Origin: Acidobacteriaceae bacterium
GTDB taxonomy: Bacteria > Acidobacteriota > Terriglobia > Terriglobales > Acidobacteriaceae
Reading direction: 5' to 3'
Length of the DNA stretch: 8,550 nucleotides
NCBI GenBank assembly: GCA_025929125.1
Contig: JAICMT010000046.1
Location: forward strand, 1-8,550
Below, in pieces: positions 6,660 to 8,550 of this stretch (positions are counted from its first letter, which is position 1; every line of letters begins with the position of its first letter). The translations under genes were made by a program, and so were the position numbers. Under the pieces are notes generated by a model. That model was not told the DNA's origin. It saw only the letters and a program-made list of their open reading frames with translations, and ran no database searches.

Positions 6660-7381
6660 CACTCCCCGGCAGGAACAAGCTTCGGAATCTCGAAACGATA
6701 GCCTGCACCCCGCATGGTTTTAAGATAGCGCGGAGACTCAGCATCGGCCTCAATCTTCTCGCGAATTCGTCGGACATAGACGTCTACGGAGCGCGGAGTT
6801 ACGAACCGGGCGTCGCCCCAGACGGCGTCCAGCAAATGATCGCGGCTAAATACTCGGCCAGGATGGCGTGCCAGGTAGTCGAGAAGCCGAAACTCGGTTG
6901 CTGTAGTCGTCACCAACTCGCCATGGACTCGCAGTTGCATAGCGCTCGCGTCGATTTCGACATCGTCGAATTTGACGAGACTTGGCGCCGAGGGACGCTC
7001 AAACCGTCGAAGTACAGCTTTAACTCTAGCTACTAATTCCCTAGTTCCAAACGGCTTAGTTATGTAATCGTCGGCCCCGAGCTCCAAGCCCAATACCCGG
7101 TCGTTTTCGGCCGCCCTTGCCGTCAGGAAGATGATTGGGATCGTACTCAGCGCCGCATTCTTTCTCAGCCGCCGGCAAAGGTCCAGCCCGTCTCCGCCTG
7201 GAACCATGATGTCGAGGAGAAAAATGGCCGGCGGCGCTCTTTCGGCGTCCGCGACGATGCTACCCACCGTCATATAGGGCTTTACCTGGAATCCCGCACC
7301 TTGGAGGTGATACTGCACCAGCCGGGAGATGTCTGCGTCATCTTCGAGTAAAACAATCGATTGGCTCAATTTGCCTCTCAC
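6659..7381 (-). CDS. phoB: Phosphate regulon response regulator PhoB (OmpR family)
   Basis: A two-domain transcription factor of about 240 residues. The receiver domain has the acidic pair in LLEDD (D14, D15), the phospho-acceptor D57 in FLLDIMVPGGDG, T87 in FLTARA and K109 in YITKPF. The winged-helix domain (about 136-232) has TEFRLLDYLARHPGRVFSR, the recognition-helix region TPRSVDVYVRRIREKI and the terminal wing GAGYRF. Phosphorylated by PhoR, it would activate pst and other phosphate-starvation genes. The frame is open upstream to an ATG at 7654, but those 92 codons overlap the divergent receiver gene and are of low-complexity shadow type, so they are rejected. The start is either GTG at 7381 (used here) or TTG at 7369, which gives MSQSIVLLEDD and has AGAGG four bases upstream. 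Adjacency to phoR and pst makes PhoB much more likely than another OmpR-type regulator. Confidence 0.93.
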   Translation of the reverse strand: MRGKLSQSIVLLEDDADISRLVQYHLQGAGFQVKPYMTVGSIVADAERAPPAIFLLDIMVPGGDGLDLCRRLRKNAALSTIPIIFLTARAAENDRVLGLELGADDYITKPFGTRELVARVKAVLRRFERPSAPSLVKFDDVEIDASAMQLRVHGELVTTTATEFRLLDYLARHPGRVFSRDHLLDAVWGDARFVTPRSVDVYVRRIREKIEADAESPRYLKTMRGAGYRFEIPKLVPAGE

Positions 7382-7541
7382 TACCCGCGCCGTAGCCTTT
7401 GGGATCCAGCTCCGCGACCGCGCCGCACTCAAGCATAGCCGAATGGCGGAGTGTGATTTGCGAATACTCGATGAATTGAAGTTTCTCGTGTGACGGGGTT
7501 GTTGCCGTCTATACTGTTGAGGTTCTTGTAGTTTTGCGGAG
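7382..7541. other. Divergent intergenic region between phoB and the receiver gene
   Basis: These 160 bases must hold promoters for both directions. On the minus strand the ATTCATC heptamer (7476-7470) seen near the pst box recurs and is followed one helical turn later by ATTCGCA, a weak candidate for a PhoB site that could give autoregulation. Chance sharing of a heptamer between two such regions is quite likely. I see no clear -35/-10 pair for phoB and no strong hairpin. Confidence 0.4.
7510..7515 (+). promoter_or_regulatory. Possible -10 element for the receiver/kinase genes
   Basis: TATACT matches five of six bases of the sigma-70 -10 consensus and lies about 27-35 bases before the two candidate start codons of the receiver gene. 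The best -35-like sequence, GTGACG at 7490-7495, is only 14 bases away, shorter than ideal. Assigned by eye, so tentative. Confidence 0.3.
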
Positions 7542-7958
7542 ATGGGTGGGATGGCGGCGCGCAAGGGCCATGTAGTTCTATGTGTGGATGACGAGGCGGT
7601 AGGTCTGAAAGTCCGGCGGATATTGCTCGAGCGCGCCGGATACGAGGTACTCACGGCCTCAGATGGACCGAGCGGTCTGGACGTCTTTCGCGCAAACGAT
7701 GTTGATGCTGTGGTCCTGGACTACTCCATGCCCGGAATGTCCGGTGGCGACGTAGCTCGCGCCATGCGTCGGCTCAAACCTGATGTCCCCATTCTTCTTC
7801 TGTCCGCTTATGTCGGATTGCACGATGAGGTTCGATCGATCGTAGACATCTACATGACTAAAGGTGAAGGTGCCCCAGCACTGCTGGAGCGGCTTAGCAA
7901 CCTGCTCACGAATCCCTCAGCATCTGAACAGTTACCCCGGACGGAGGATTCGCAATAA
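7542..7958 (+). CDS. Stand-alone receiver-domain (CheY-like) response regulator
   Basis: A 138-residue protein that is essentially one receiver domain without an output domain. Key positions are the acidic pair in CVDDE (D16, D17), the phospho-acceptor D60 in VVLDYSMPGMSG, S88 in LLLSAY replacing the more common Thr, and the invariant Lys K107 in YMTKGEG, where the usual Lys-Pro is Lys-Gly. After about residue 123 a short polar tail follows. It should take phosphate from a histidine kinase and act through protein contacts rather than DNA binding. Two starts are possible: ATG at 7542, which directly abuts GGAG, or ATG at 7551, for which the same GGAG (7538-7541) is nine bases away and better placed. 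It is divergent from phoB and 21 bases ahead of the CHASE3 sensor gene in the same frame, so the two are probably co-transcribed. Its target is unknown. Confidence 0.9.
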   Translation: MGGMAARKGHVVLCVDDEAVGLKVRRILLERAGYEVLTASDGPSGLDVFRANDVDAVVLDYSMPGMSGGDVARAMRRLKPDVPILLLSAYVGLHDEVRSIVDIYMTKGEGAPALLERLSNLLTNPSASEQLPRTEDSQ

Positions 7959-7979
7959 TCGGGTAGAAAGCGGATTGGC

Positions 7980-8550
7980 TTGGAGCTAAGGCGTTTTAAA
8001 CGAACTCTTCGGCAGGTACTCGTTCTGCCGATTGTGGCTTGCCTTCTGCTCGCCGCAGTACTCGTGTGGCAGATAACCGGCTCGAACCGTACGGTGCGGC
8101 GGATCAATGAAGCCGATCAGGCGATTTCGCTGGCGATTCGTGTCGAGACATTAATCATCGATGAAGAGACCGGCGTCCGCGGGTACCAAATCACGGGGGA
8201 TCGGCGTTTCCTGGCGCCTTTCAAGCAGGCTGCGGGGCCGCTCTCTAGGACTGTGGAAGAACTTCATAACGTGCTCGATGCCACCCATCGGCCCCTCCTC
8301 GACGACTTCAGAACGCAGCACCGTGAGTGGCTGGACGATTTCGCCGGGCCCGTCATTACCGCGGTGGCCGAGCATCGTTCCGTAGACGATGTGGACCTGA
8401 ATCTTACTGGGCGCAGCCGCATCGATGCGATGCGCAAGCTTCTGGCGAAGATCCAGTCCGATGCGGAGGGGCAACGCTCCGCTCGCGCAGAAGCATGGAA
8501 GTCGCAGAGCTATCATGTCTTTTTGATCCTTTATATTGCTGCTTTGGCTA
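7980..8550 (+). CDS. CHASE3-domain membrane sensor, probably a histidine kinase (3' truncated by window edge)
   Basis: The frame beginning at TTG 7980 runs without a stop to the window end, giving 190 residues. It starts with the basic segment LELRRFKRTLRQ, then a membrane helix (about 13-32) and an extracytoplasmic region (about 33-176). The CHASE3 hallmark IDEETGVRGYQITGDRRFL spans 60-78, with D74 followed by the usual aromatic and Leu. A second membrane helix begins at about 178 (YHVFLILYIAALA). CHASE3 proteins are usually hybrid or plain histidine kinases, less often cyclases or chemoreceptors; the output domains lie beyond the window. No ATG or GTG lies in frame between the upstream TAA at 7956-7958 and 7980, so TTG, with AAGCGGA upstream, is the best start. 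The following in-frame GTG and ATG codons lie within or after the first helix. Adjacency to a stand-alone receiver suggests they are partners; the stimulus is unknown. Confidence 0.85.
   Translation, partial: MELRRFKRTLRQVLVLPIVACLLLAAVLVWQITGSNRTVRRINEADQAISLAIRVETLIIDEETGVRGYQITGDRRFLAPFKQAAGPLSRTVEELHNVLDATHRPLLDDFRTQHREWLDDFAGPVITAVAEHRSVDDVDLNLTGRSRIDAMRKLLAKIQSDAEGQRSARAEAWKSQSYHVFLILYIAALA

Noticed and set aside
6169..7036. Long plus-strand open frames (184 and 225 codons) opposite phoR and phoB
   Set aside because: They lie antisense to well-supported genes, have composition typical of shadow frames (rich in Arg, Ser and Pro) and show no recognisable domain.
7382..7654. Ninety-two-codon N-terminal extension of phoB
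   Set aside because: It overlaps the divergent receiver gene, is Ser/Arg/Pro-rich and has no counterpart in the PhoB family, which begins just before LLEDD.
8151..8516. Minus-strand open frame of 121 codons at the right edge
   Set aside because: It is antisense to the CHASE3 sensor frame, which has a clear domain signature.
1..8550. Mobile elements, CRISPR arrays, tRNA or rRNA genes
   Set aside because: No transposase or integrase motifs, regularly spaced repeats or RNA-gene signatures were seen on either strand.

Overview
The window carries a complete phosphate-starvation locus of a Gram-negative-type bacterium, all on the minus strand. In transcription order it reads phoB, phoR, pstS, pstC, pstA, pstB, phoU (7381 down to 499). 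It is flanked by the 3' end of a convergent plus-strand gene for a RecB/AddA-type nuclease and by a divergent plus-strand pair: a stand-alone receiver protein and the start of a CHASE3 sensor kinase. The DNA is moderately G+C-rich, genes are tightly packed, and several starts are GTG or TTG. PstS has a plain Sec signal peptide with no lipobox, which points to a periplasm. This gene order, plus the adjacent receiver/CHASE3 kinase pair, resembles Acidobacteriota (Terriglobia-like soil bacteria). That assignment is inference from gene order and protein style, not a search result.

Layout. 1-502 (+) is the C-terminal PD-(D/E)XK nuclease domain of a larger protein cut by the window edge; its stop overlaps the phoU stop. 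499-5055 (-) holds phoU, pstB, pstA, pstC and pstS, with overlaps of 1 base or gaps of 1 base except for a 100-base pstS-pstC gap containing a perfect 12-bp stem-loop. 5056-5228 is the pstS leader, with a plausible PhoB-type 11-bp direct repeat and a -10-like hexamer. 5229-7381 (-) is phoR and phoB with overlapping stop/start. 7382-7541 is the divergent intergenic region. 7542-7958 (+) is the receiver protein. 7980-8550 (+) is the CHASE3 sensor protein, running off the right edge.

How it works together (known for the families). PstS captures periplasmic phosphate, PstC/PstA form the channel and PstB hydrolyses ATP. PhoU links the state of the transporter to PhoR, which phosphorylates PhoB when phosphate is scarce. 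PhoB-P would then activate the pst promoter, probably through the repeat found upstream of pstS. The receiver/CHASE3 pair is a separate signalling unit whose stimulus cannot be read from the sequence.

I see no mobile element, CRISPR array, tRNA or rRNA, and no clear novel system. The points most worth checking are the putative Pho box, the pstS-pstC hairpin and the zero-space convergent junction with the nuclease gene. No gap between genes exceeds 300 bases.
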